DNA from: an uncultured Lachnospiraceae bacterium
GTDB taxonomy: Bacteria > Bacillota > Clostridia > Lachnospirales > Lachnospiraceae
NCBI GenBank assembly: GCA_959022495.1
Contig: CAUEYX010000010.1
Span: 1-64,000, forward strand
Reading direction: 5' to 3'
DNA length: 64,000 bases
The position numbers and the translations under genes were made by a program. This document shows, one piece after another, positions 34,041 through 41,429 of the stretch; the first letter of the stretch is position 1; each line of letters begins with the position of its first letter. The notes under the pieces are model-generated. The model made no database searches and had not been told where the DNA came from. It saw nothing but the letters and a program-made list of their open reading frames with translations.

Positions 34041-34601
34041 CTATATATCGGCTCCTTTGTCCGTCTCCAGTTTGTTCGTCTCCAGATATTCCTTAATGAA
34101 TGCGGACACTTCTGCCTCCTGAAAGGAAATGTCTTCCCCCAGCATCTGGCGCATCTCCCTTGAATCCAGCACAAAGCTGTCCTGCCCGTATTCATATGTA
34201 TATCGGAAATCAATGTGCTCATTAAACACGATCAAGGTCTGGATGGTGGAACTGATATCTCCCAGCGGCATCCTGTCGATATGTGACAGGCCGAACACCG
34301 CCTTTACTGTTGTTCCCTTCCCTTTTTCTGAATCAATCTGAAAACTGCCCTCCGTGCTCTCTGCCGCCTGTTTAAAAAACGGAACGCCGAGTCCTACCTT
34401 TCTTGTGGTCCTCGTCGTAAAGAACGGGTCCTGCACGCTCGACACCTGTTCCGGCGTCATCCCGCAGCCGTCGTCCTTGATAGTGACGGTCAGTGTGTCG
34501 TCCTTTGGCTGTACGGACACCGTGATTTCTATAAGGGAGGCGTCCGCCCGCACGGAATTCTCCGCAACATCCAGAATATTCAGAGAAATCTCCGGCATCA
34601 T
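34041..34601 (-). CDS. GHKL ATP-binding protein of the hydrogenase operon (kinase-like)
   Basis: 186-aa cytoplasmic protein made of a HATPase_c domain without a histidine phospho-acceptor domain: N box ILDVAENSVRADASLIEI, G1 box IKDDGCGMTPEQ, G2 box GLGVPFFKQAAE. A ~70-aa tail follows. Such genes recur inside clostridial hydrogenase operons; the substrate is unknown, but an RsbW/SpoIIAB-like role is possible. I start at ATG 34601 (MMPEISLN), 5 bp after the hydC stop; ATG 34598 is equally possible, and no strong ribosome site precedes either, consistent with translational coupling. Confidence 0.85.
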   Translation of the reverse strand: MMPEISLNILDVAENSVRADASLIEITVSVQPKDDTLTVTIKDDGCGMTPEQVSSVQDPFFTTRTTRKVGLGVPFFKQAAESTEGSFQIDSEKGKGTTVKAVFGLSHIDRMPLGDISSTIQTLIVFNEHIDFRYTYEYGQDSFVLDSREMRQMLGEDISFQEAEVSAFIKEYLETNKLETDKGADI

Positions 34602-34605
34602 ACGC

Positions 34606-35100
34606 TTACTCGTATTTTGCCAGGATGTCATCCAGATCGTCCACTGTCAGGCGGCCATAGACTTCGTCGTTGATCATCATGACCGGAGCCAGACCGCAGG
34701 CGCCGACACAGCGGCACGCATCCAGTGAAAACTTACCGTCCGGCGTACACTCTCCGCCTACGATGCCCAGCTTCTCCATTAGGGCATTGTAGATATCTCC
34801 GGAGCCTTTTACATAACACGCCGTACCAAGACAGACAGAAATTCTGTATCTGCCTTTCGGATTCAACGTGAACTGCGAATAAAATGTCGCCACTCCATAG
34901 ATCTTTTCCATGGGGATTCCCGTCTCGTCCGAGATCATCTTCTGAACTTCGATCGGAAGATAACCGTATATATCCTGTGCCTTCTGCAGGATCGGCATAA
35001 GGGCACCTTTTTCATCCTTGAGCTCACGGATCACTTGCATAAGTGCCTCTTCCTGTTCTTTTGTCCCGGAAAATGGAACTGTTCCTTTCTTTGCTGCCAT
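34606..35100 (-). CDS. hydC: HydC / NuoE-like [2Fe-2S] subunit of the hydrogenase
   Basis: 164-aa thioredoxin-like subunit that binds one [2Fe-2S] cluster and passes electrons to or from the NuoF-like subunit. The ligands are in SVCLGTACYVKGSGDI and LDACRCVGACGLAPVMMIND. It starts with ATG 35100 and is the first gene of the hydrogenase operon (hydC, GHKL protein, [2Fe-2S] protein, hydB, hydA). The 250-bp upstream region is A/T-rich and contains a degenerate Rex-like sequence (35218-35236) but no convincing operator. Confidence 0.94.
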   Translation of the reverse strand: MAAKKGTVPFSGTKEQEEALMQVIRELKDEKGALMPILQKAQDIYGYLPIEVQKMISDETGIPMEKIYGVATFYSQFTLNPKGRYRISVCLGTACYVKGSGDIYNALMEKLGIVGGECTPDGKFSLDACRCVGACGLAPVMMINDEVYGRLTVDDLDDILAKYE

Positions 35101-35286
35101 TCTTCAACCTCCATTTCTCTTCCTTATCCGGCTGCGCACAGACAAACGTCCGGCAGTCAGTAAGATATATTTTGTGCTCATTAGATTTATGATACCACAA
35201 GATATTACAAAATACCACTTGTTTATTATGAACATTTTGTATATATTTCACTATTGTACGGATGGTTTGAGCGAATTCCTTATCTA

Positions 35287-35325
35287 AAAAATCCGAAACA
35301 GCCTGTTTTAAACTGTTTCGGATTT
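35287..35325 (-). terminator. Rho-independent terminator of ald
   Basis: AAATCCGAAACAG (35289-35301) and CTGTTTCGGATTT (35313-35325) are perfect 13-bp inverted copies with an 11-nt loop, followed on the minus strand by a T-rich run (ATTTTTTAG). It lies 27 bp after the ald stop and also insulates the hydrogenase promoter region. Confidence 0.88.
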
Positions 35326-35352
35326 CACTGTTTATACAATTTTCATTTCTTG

Positions 35353-36465
35353 TCAGATTCGTGTTTTGATATCTGTGTATTCTTTTCCAAAGCTGTCCGC
35401 CACATTTTTACACGTCAGCTTCCCTTCATACGTATTGACCGCTGAGTAGATCACCTCATTCTCCCGGCAGGCATCTTCTAAGCCTTTCCCTGCGATCTCA
35501 AGCCCGTATTTTAAAGTCGCATTTGTCAGGGCGATGGTAGAAGTTCTGGGCACCGCGCCCGGCATATTTCCGACACAGTAGTGGACAACTCCATCCACTG
35601 TATAGACCGGATCGTCGTGATAAGTCACCTTTGTCGTCTCGCAGCATCCCCCCTGGTCCACCGCCACATCAACAATCACACTGCCCGGCTTCATATTTTT
35701 GAGATACGCTTTCTTCATCAGCTTCGGTGCGGACTTCCCGGGAATCAGCACCGCGCCAATCACCAGATCCGCGTCTGACACGGCTTTCTCAATGGCAGCG
35801 TCTGTGCTGTACAGTGTCTGGATTCTTGCCCCGAAAATATCATCCAGATAGGCAAGGCGCTCCAGATTGATGTCCAGCACCGTCACATCCGCGCCCATAC
35901 CGACCGCTGTTTTGCAGGCGTTTGTCCCTACACTTCCCGCCCCGAGGATAACCACCTTCGCCTTGGGAGTACCCGGCACTCCGGACAGGAGCACCCCTTT
36001 TCCTCCGAACGGCTTCTCCAGATACTTAGCGCCCTCCTGGATGCTCAGCCGTCCGGCGATCTGGCTCATGGGCGCCAAAAGCGGAATGGAACCGTTCTTC
36101 TCGATCAGCGTCTCATATGCCACACTCTTCACCCCAGATTCCAGGAGCACATCCGTAAGATTCTCGTCCGCTGCCAGATGAAAATAAGTGTATAAAACCA
36201 GATCTTTCCGAAAATACTGATATTCTTCCGGAAGAGGCTCTTTCACCTTGATCACCATGTCTGATTTTTTCCAGACTTCCTCCGCGCTGCCACACAGGAC
36301 CGCGCCCGCCTCAATATATTCACTGTCACAGAAACCAGATCCTTCCCCCGCGCCTTTCTCAATATACACCCCATGTCCGGCATTTACGTAACTCTTTACA
36401 TTATCCGGTGTCATTCCCACACGGTACTCCTGTTTCTTGATCTCTTTTACGCATCCTATTTCCAT
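35353..36465 (-). CDS. ald: Alanine dehydrogenase
   Basis: NAD-dependent oxidative deamination of L-alanine to pyruvate and ammonia, or the reverse reaction as an NADH sink. The 370-aa sequence matches the family length. It contains the catalytic Lys region MVIKVKEPLPEEY, the His region YTYFHLAAD and the NAD-binding fold VVILGAGSVGTNACKTAVGM followed by VTVLDINLERL. A TAGGAGG-like ribosome site (GCAGGAGG) precedes ATG 36465. It is divergent from the sensory-hydrogenase cluster across a shared palindrome and ends in a clear terminator. In this context alanine formation could be an alternative to H2 for disposing of reducing power. Confidence 0.96.
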   Translation of the reverse strand: MEIGCVKEIKKQEYRVGMTPDNVKSYVNAGHGVYIEKGAGEGSGFCDSEYIEAGAVLCGSAEEVWKKSDMVIKVKEPLPEEYQYFRKDLVLYTYFHLAADENLTDVLLESGVKSVAYETLIEKNGSIPLLAPMSQIAGRLSIQEGAKYLEKPFGGKGVLLSGVPGTPKAKVVILGAGSVGTNACKTAVGMGADVTVLDINLERLAYLDDIFGARIQTLYSTDAAIEKAVSDADLVIGAVLIPGKSAPKLMKKAYLKNMKPGSVIVDVAVDQGGCCETTKVTYHDDPVYTVDGVVHYCVGNMPGAVPRTSTIALTNATLKYGLEIAGKGLEDACRENEVIYSAVNTYEGKLTCKNVADSFGKEYTDIKTRI

Positions 36466-36542
36466 CGTTTTTACCTCCTGCCGTCCTCTCCAGTGCTCTT
36501 CACAATGCCCCAGACAAGACTATTTTCTGATAGTTTACACCC

Positions 36543-36604
36543 ATTCTAATCGAAATCATGCAAAAAAGCAATTCATTGCTTTTTGCATATGTAAATGATA
36601 TACT
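36543..36604. promoter_or_regulatory. Divergent promoters with both -35 boxes inside one palindrome
   Basis: A 31-bp palindrome (arms 36558-36572 and 36575-36588, differing by one A) contains TTGCTT on each strand. Plus strand: TTGCTT (36576-36581), 17 bp, TATACT (36599-36604), reading into the DRTGG/sensory-hydrogenase cluster. Minus strand: TTGCTT (36571-36566), 17 bp, TAGAAT (36548-36543), reading into ald. A protein bound to the palindrome would cover both -35 elements, so the two transcription units are probably controlled together. The regulator is unknown. Confidence 0.7.
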
Positions 36605-36691
36605 GACGTTACATAATGCGCGGCCGGTCTGCATCTTTGAAACCTTATACTATCCGGCTGTGCTGACCGAAAAATATTTCAGGAGGGACTT

Positions 36692-37036
36692 ATGACGATC
36701 AGAGAAATGCAGGAAGTCCTGGGCGCAAAATTCCTCTATGGAGAGGAGCTTGCGGATCTGGACGCACAATTCGTTTTTTCCGCAGATATGATGAGCGATG
36801 TCCTCGCATACTGCGGCAAATGTTCCGTGCTTATCACCGGGCTGTGTAATCCCCAGGTGGTGCGCACCGCGGAGATGCTGGACATTGTCTGTATCATCTT
36901 CGTGCGCGGGAAGCTGCCCGATGACAACATGCTTGCTCTCGCCCGTGGCAAGAGCATTGCCGTGCTTGCAACTGACCACTATATGTTCACTGCATGCGGC
37001 ATCCTGTACGAAAACGGACTGCGGGGAGGTGCTTAG
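36692..37036 (+). CDS. DRTGG-domain protein (first copy)
   Basis: 114-aa single-domain protein of the DRTGG group (named from a regulatory domain found in CBS-domain and phosphotransacetylase-like proteins). Features: MTIREMQEVLGAKFLYGEE, FVFSADMMSDVLAY and IAVLATDHYMFTACGILYE. It is likely a small ligand-binding or protein-interaction module. AGGAGG precedes the ATG. First gene of the five-gene cluster; the next gene begins at the base after its stop. Confidence 0.85.
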   Translation: MTIREMQEVLGAKFLYGEELADLDAQFVFSADMMSDVLAYCGKCSVLITGLCNPQVVRTAEMLDIVCIIFVRGKLPDDNMLALARGKSIAVLATDHYMFTACGILYENGLRGGA

Positions 37037-37459
37037 ATGAGCGATCAGCTTATATTTACTTACGAGATCGACGGAGAGGACTTTACCCGGGCGGGGGAAG
37101 CCAGCAGCTCCGTGAAGAACAAGCTCAAAATGCTGGGCGTGGACAGTGACGCCATCCGGAAAGTAGCCATTGCCATGTACGAAGGTGAGATCAACATGGT
37201 CATCCACGCGGAGGGCGGAACCATTACAGTTACCGTCTCTGACGACGATATCACTATGGTTCTCGCGGACAGAGGCCCTGGCATTCCGGATATTGACAAA
37301 GCCATGCAGGAAGGGTATTCCACCGCAAGAGAGGAAGTCCGCTCCCTCGGATTTGGGGCGGGGATGGGACTTCCGAATATGAAAAGATTTACGGACGAAA
37401 TGCACATTGACACCGTGATCGGGCAGGGCACTACGATCACGATGCGGGTGCATCTCTGA
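37037..37459 (+). CDS. Anti-sigma-factor-type serine/threonine kinase (RsbW-like ATPase)
   Basis: 140-aa GHKL ATPase similar to RsbW/SpoIIAB: N box IAMYEGEINMVIHA, G1 box VLADRGPGIPDIDKAM, G2 box GFGAGMGLPNMKRFTDEM. There is no sensor domain. Such kinases phosphorylate partner proteins; no anti-anti-sigma partner is encoded in the cluster, so the target could be a neighbouring DRTGG protein or lie elsewhere. Directly abuts the first DRTGG gene. Confidence 0.88.
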   Translation: MSDQLIFTYEIDGEDFTRAGEASSSVKNKLKMLGVDSDAIRKVAIAMYEGEINMVIHAEGGTITVTVSDDDITMVLADRGPGIPDIDKAMQEGYSTAREEVRSLGFGAGMGLPNMKRFTDEMHIDTVIGQGTTITMRVHL

Positions 37460-37532
37460 CTGCCATCCATAATATGTCATAGTTTATGGATGGCGCGGCC
37501 GGACTGCAAAAGCAGGGAAAGGAGGACTGCCT

Positions 37533-38954
37533 GTGAATAAAAATAAATTCATGCGCTCCGTGCGTCTGAAAGAATCCGCCTGCCAGGGCTGTATTAACTG
37601 TATTAAATACTGCCCCACCCAGGCGATCCGGGTACATAACGGCAAGGCCCACATCATTGATAAATTCTGCATTGACTGCGGCAGATGCATCCGCTACTGC
37701 CCGCACCATGCAAAGATCGCGGTCTACGACCCGCTCTCTGTTATCAATAATTTCAAATACACTGTGGCTCTGCCCGCGCCGGCACTGTATGCCCAGTACA
37801 ATAACCTGACGAATGTGGATATCGTTTTAAACGCTCTGTTAAAACTCGGATTTGACGATGTATTTGAGGTGAGCGCGGCGGCGGAACTTGTCTCCGAGGC
37901 ATCACGGAAATACATAAGCGAGCACGCGGATGAGGCTCCTTTTATCAGTTCTGCCTGTCCCTCCGTGATCCGCCTGATCCGGGTCAAATTCCCCTCTCTT
38001 ATCTCCCGCCTGCTGCCCATCAAGGCGCCTGTGGAGGTGGCGGCTGAGATCGCGCGGGCGAGGGCCGTGAAAAAGACCGGGCTGAAACCTGAAGAGATCG
38101 GGATCATCTTTATCTCTCCCTGTCCGTCTAAGGTATCCTACGCCAAGTCGCCGCTTGGGATCGAGAAAAGTCATATTGACAATGTGGTAGCTGTCAAGGA
38201 GGTATATCCCCTTCTCCTCCCCCACATGAAACACGACGAAAGCCAGCTTGAACCGCTCTCCCACTCCGGCAGGATCGGGATCGGCTGGAGCAATGCAGGA
38301 GGAGAGGTCGGGGGACTTCTGGTGGATAATTATCTGGCGGCGGACGGGATTGTCAACATCCTGCGCGTACTGGAAGAGCTGGAAGATGAAAAACTCCACG
38401 GTCTCACCTTTGTCGAGCTCAATGCCTGCAACGGAGGCTGCGTAGGCGGCACACTTACCGTTGAAAATGCGTATATTGCCACAACAAAGACGAAACGCCT
38501 GGTCAAATATCAGCCGGTCTCCAAGAGTCATCTGGCCGATAATCCTGAGGTACGTAATCTTTTCTGGGCGGACGATATCGAATATGAACCGGTATTCCGC
38601 CTTGGGAATACATTTAAGGAAAGTTTAAAAATGATGAGCGACGTAGAGAAACTGACCGCCCGTTTCCCGGGACTGGACTGCGGTTCCTGCGGCGCGCCAA
38701 CCTGCCAGACACTCGCCGAGGACATTGTACGAGGGGACGCAGCGCCGAATGACTGTATTTATGTGCTGCGCGCCAATATCGCGGATCTGTCACGCAAGAT
38801 CGAAACTCTGACCCAGAACAGAGGCGCTGACGGCGTTTTAAATGAAAGCGACTCAGAACTTCTCGATTCTTATATCCGGACACTGACCGCGGAGCTGGCC
38901 TCATTCGGTGTGCCGGAACATATCAGAAAGGATGGTGCGGATGATGAAACTTAA
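37533..38954 (+). CDS. Sensory [FeFe]-hydrogenase-like Fe-S protein (HydS-like)
   Basis: 473-aa protein. An N-terminal double [4Fe-4S] ferredoxin domain (CQGCINCIKYCP, CIDCGRCIRYCP) is followed by an H-cluster-type domain with variant motifs: SSACPS near 140 (the proton-shuttle Cys is Ala, the cluster ligand Cys kept), SPCPSKVS near 195, and ELNACNGGCVGG near 300. A C-terminal four-Cys Fe-S domain follows (CGSCGAPTCQTLAEDIVRG, then a fourth Cys in NDC). No PAS domain. The pattern fits the putatively sensory group of [FeFe]-hydrogenases, not a catalytic enzyme. An AAAGGAGGA site precedes the start. Third gene of the signalling cluster. Confidence 0.88.
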   Translation: MNKNKFMRSVRLKESACQGCINCIKYCPTQAIRVHNGKAHIIDKFCIDCGRCIRYCPHHAKIAVYDPLSVINNFKYTVALPAPALYAQYNNLTNVDIVLNALLKLGFDDVFEVSAAAELVSEASRKYISEHADEAPFISSACPSVIRLIRVKFPSLISRLLPIKAPVEVAAEIARARAVKKTGLKPEEIGIIFISPCPSKVSYAKSPLGIEKSHIDNVVAVKEVYPLLLPHMKHDESQLEPLSHSGRIGIGWSNAGGEVGGLLVDNYLAADGIVNILRVLEELEDEKLHGLTFVELNACNGGCVGGTLTVENAYIATTKTKRLVKYQPVSKSHLADNPEVRNLFWADDIEYEPVFRLGNTFKESLKMMSDVEKLTARFPGLDCGSCGAPTCQTLAEDIVRGDAAPNDCIYVLRANIADLSRKIETLTQNRGADGVLNESDSELLDSYIRTLTAELASFGVPEHIRKDGADDET

Positions 38955-39291
38955 AACAATACTGGCCCTTCCCGAATGCCGGGTTCTCACAGAAGGCAGC
39001 CCGGAGCGGGAGATTTCCCGCGTATTCTGCTGCGACCTTTTAAGCATTGCCATGAGCAGGGCCCCCGCGGACGGGGTCTGGGTGACTGTGATGGGGAACA
39101 AGAACACCCTGGCCGTGGCTTCTCTTACAGATACCGCGTGCATCGTTCTGGCGGAAGGCGTTACTCTTGACGAAGGAACCCTCGCCAAGGCCGGTGAAGA
39201 AGGGATTGCTGTTCTCACCACCGATCTCCCGGTATTTGATATGGCATTGAAGATTTATCAGGCGGGCTGGAATGATCCCCCTGTACTATGA
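38941..39291 (+). CDS. DRTGG-domain protein (second copy)
   Basis: 116-aa paralogue of the protein at 36692: MKLKTILALPECRVLTEGSP, a central CDLLSIAMSRAPADGVW and IAVLTTDLPVFDMALKIYQ, the last matching IAVLATDHYMFTACGILYE. It starts inside the end of the sensory-hydrogenase gene (ATG 38941 or 38944; AGGATGG about 8 bases upstream) and overlaps the PHP gene by 20 bp, so the last three genes are translationally coupled. Confidence 0.83.
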   Translation: MMKLKTILALPECRVLTEGSPEREISRVFCCDLLSIAMSRAPADGVWVTVMGNKNTLAVASLTDTACIVLAEGVTLDEGTLAKAGEEGIAVLTTDLPVFDMALKIYQAGWNDPPVL

Positions 39292-40021
39292 TCTCCACAT
39301 TCATTCCTGCCTTTCCCCATGCGGGGATGATGATATGACGCCGGCAAACCTGGTCGGCATGGCCGCCGTGAAAGGGCTGGAGGTGATCGCGCTGACGGAC
39401 CACAATTCCTGCGCGAACTGCCCTGCTGCCGTTTATCACGGAGACAATTACGGGATCACCGTGATCCCCGGCATGGAACTGACTACAGAAGAGGAAGTGC
39501 ATGTAATCTGCCTGTTTCCCGCTCTCGAAAACGCACTCGCTTTTGACGCGCTTGTATATGACAGACTGATCCCTGTCCCAAACAGAGTGGACATTTTCGG
39601 AAAACAGCAGATCATGAATGAGGCGGATGAAGTCATCGGGACAAAGGAGAACCTGCTCATCAACGCTGCCTCCATCTCCTTTGATGAGACATTCCCTCTT
39701 GTAGAATCATATGGAGGCATCGCCTATCCGGCACATGTGGATAAATCCTCCACCAGCCTGATCTCCAACCTGGGATTCGTACCGCCGGAGAGCACATTTA
39801 CCTGCGCGGAATTCCACGACTTCAAGAATCTGCACCGGCTCAGAAAAGAACATCCGTACTTTGAAACATGCAATGTCATCTGCTGTTCAGACGCCCATTA
39901 TCTGGGAGATATCCACGAGCCCGAATATCAGATCTATGCCAGATCAAAACAGAGGGAAGATATCCTGGATGCGTTGAAGAGCAAATGTGAAGGAACTGCG
40001 AACGGGGTCAGGCCCCTTTGA
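39272..40021 (+). CDS. PHP-domain phosphoesterase
   Basis: 249-aa protein of the polymerase-and-histidinol-phosphatase superfamily, a metal-dependent phosphoesterase. Metal-binding motifs are DLHIHSCLSPCGDDDM, ALTDHNSCAN, IPGMELTTEEEVHV, YPAHVDKSS and CCSDAHYLGD. The substrate is unknown; next to a kinase-like gene it could be the opposing phosphatase. The start overlaps the second DRTGG gene by 20 bp. The last nine codons (GTANGVRPL) are encoded by the left arm of a 32-bp terminator hairpin, so the C-terminal tail is probably not part of the ancestral protein. Confidence 0.88.
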   Translation: MIPLYYDLHIHSCLSPCGDDDMTPANLVGMAAVKGLEVIALTDHNSCANCPAAVYHGDNYGITVIPGMELTTEEEVHVICLFPALENALAFDALVYDRLIPVPNRVDIFGKQQIMNEADEVIGTKENLLINAASISFDETFPLVESYGGIAYPAHVDKSSTSLISNLGFVPPESTFTCAEFHDFKNLHRLRKEHPYFETCNVICCSDAHYLGDIHEPEYQIYARSKQREDILDALKSKCEGTANGVRPL

Positions 40022-40077
40022 GGAGAAAATTCAGACGATTCTCCTCAAAGGGGCCTGACCCCGTTCACAGTTTTTTC
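39994..40077. terminator. 32-bp hairpin between convergent PHP and sirC genes
   Basis: Left arm 39994-40025 and right arm 40041-40072 pair with a single mismatch around a 15-nt loop, and TTTTTT follows on the plus strand. The core GGGGTCAGGCCCCTTT is of a kind I associate with repeated terminator-like sequences in other bacteria. It starts inside the PHP coding region and ends next to the sirC stop (40076), so it can stop both convergent operons. Confidence 0.9.
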
Positions 40078-40549
40078 ACAATTCATACCAGCCGCTCTGT
40101 CCCAGTGTCCTCTCAATCTGTCTGCGGATTTCTTTTGTCTTTCCCGGATCAGTTCCACCGGAGCTGATCCCGATCACCGTCGCATCTGTCATGATTACTG
40201 AAGGGAAATAAAAATCACAGAGTGTTCTATCATCCGACACATTGACCGGGATTCCTTCCGCATGGCAGTCTTCGAAGATCTGCCGGTTCACTTCCCGGCT
40301 GTCCGTGGCCGCGAGAACCAATGCCGCGCCCGCGATGTCTTCTTTCTCGTATTCTCTTTGGACCGCGCGGATCGTTTTCCCTTTCTCCATTTCAAGAATC
40401 TCCTGACAGAGCCTGGGCGCGACGACACGGATCTGTGCGCCGAACTGAAGCAGTGTCCGCACCCTGCGCAGCGCGATTCTTCCGCCCCCTGCCACCAGCA
40501 CGGTCCGGTCCGTCAGATCGATAAATACCGGAAAATATGGTCTCTCCAT
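40076..40549 (-). CDS. Precorrin-2 dehydrogenase / siroheme synthase N-terminal domain (SirC-like)
   Basis: Oxidises precorrin-2 to sirohydrochlorin with NAD, the step before Co insertion by CbiK. The 157-aa protein has the Rossmann site VLVAGGGRIALRRVRTLL, VVAPRL, and the downstream VSDDRTLCDFYFPSVI and GISSGGTDP typical of CysG/Met8 N-terminal domains. It is shorter than SirC/Met8 (about 200 aa) because the C-terminal helical region stops after TKEIRRQIERTLGQ. Last gene of the cobalamin locus; a 104-bp gap separates it from cbiC. Confidence 0.9.
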   Translation of the reverse strand: MERPYFPVFIDLTDRTVLVAGGGRIALRRVRTLLQFGAQIRVVAPRLCQEILEMEKGKTIRAVQREYEKEDIAGAALVLAATDSREVNRQIFEDCHAEGIPVNVSDDRTLCDFYFPSVIMTDATVIGISSGGTDPGKTKEIRRQIERTLGQSGWYEL

Positions 40550-40653
40550 CCTCTCTGTCTCCTATCTGTCTCTTCTTTCTTCTGCGCCGCCTTTCCGCCA
40601 AAGCCGGACTCCGGCGCCCTGCCGGTTTCTCATCCGTCTGCCCTGTCCCGGCA

Positions 40654-41334
40654 TCACATCATATACAGGAGGGCATTACAGATGCACGCCGCAATATTGC
40701 TGCCGCCTTTTCTTCCTTTTGCCACAATGTGGGGCGTGTTCTCAAGCTCCAGGATCATCTCCTTAGACTGTACTACATTCACGAACCCCACCGGAACAGC
40801 GATAATCAGCTCGGGTTTCAGCCCTCCCTCCCGGATCAGTTCCGAAAGGCGGACCAGCGCTGTGGGCGCATTGCCAATGGCGAAAATGAGCCCCGGAGCA
40901 TCCTCATTTCCAGCCACGTTCCCCGACAGAGAGCCCCTTGCTTCCTGATACAGGACTGCCGCCTTATCCATACTGGCGGCTGCCCTTGTAGTCCCATTCC
41001 TGCGGGCAGCTTCGGCCACATCCTCGTCCGACATAAAACAGTACACCTGCCCGCCGTACTCACCCAGCCTCTTTTTGTTGATCCCTGCCTTTGCCATCTG
41101 GGTATCCGTCACGATGGAAGCGCCCTTTCGGATAGCGCTTAACGCCTTCTCCACCACATGTTCAGAGAAGACAAGATTGTCCGCGTAATCGAAATCCGCG
41201 CTGGTGTGGATACACCGCTTCACAATGGGCTCTGTCCCCGGGACAAGCTCTTTTTCGCCCAGTTCCTCTGTTATGATCTCAAAACTCCTTTTCTCTATCT
41301 GCGCAGGGAGCACCTGCTCCAGTTCTGTCTTCAT
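40654..41334 (-). CDS. cbiC: Cobalt-precorrin-8 methylmutase CbiC
   Basis: Moves the C-11 methyl group to C-12, giving cobyrinate. The 226-aa sequence has the catalytic His in CIHTSADFDYADN, plus VTDTQMAKAGI, AIGNAPTALVRL and the conserved AVPVGFVNVVQSKE. I start at ATG 41334 (MKTELEQVLPAQIE) since the family begins here; the 61-residue upstream extension in the same frame is Arg/Gly-rich and unconvincing. Downstream of the CobU-like gene in the minus-strand cobalamin locus. Confidence 0.95.
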   Translation of the reverse strand: MKTELEQVLPAQIEKRSFEIITEELGEKELVPGTEPIVKRCIHTSADFDYADNLVFSEHVVEKALSAIRKGASIVTDTQMAKAGINKKRLGEYGGQVYCFMSDEDVAEAARRNGTTRAAASMDKAAVLYQEARGSLSGNVAGNEDAPGLIFAIGNAPTALVRLSELIREGGLKPELIIAVPVGFVNVVQSKEMILELENTPHIVAKGRKGGSNIAACICNALLYMM

Positions 41335-41429
41335 GTTCTCTACCTTCCCTCTCCTGATGTCCGCCCTTTCCCCGGCTCCGCTTTTATCCCTTCCTGCCTC
41401 TCTCTTCTTACCGCCCTGTCGGCCGCTTC

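Noticed and set aside
35218..35236. Rex-like operator upstream of the hydrogenase operon
   Set aside because: TTGTTTA and TGAACAT are imperfect halves with a 3-bp centre; Rex sites as I know them have TTGTTAA-N4-TTAACAA. Too degenerate to call.
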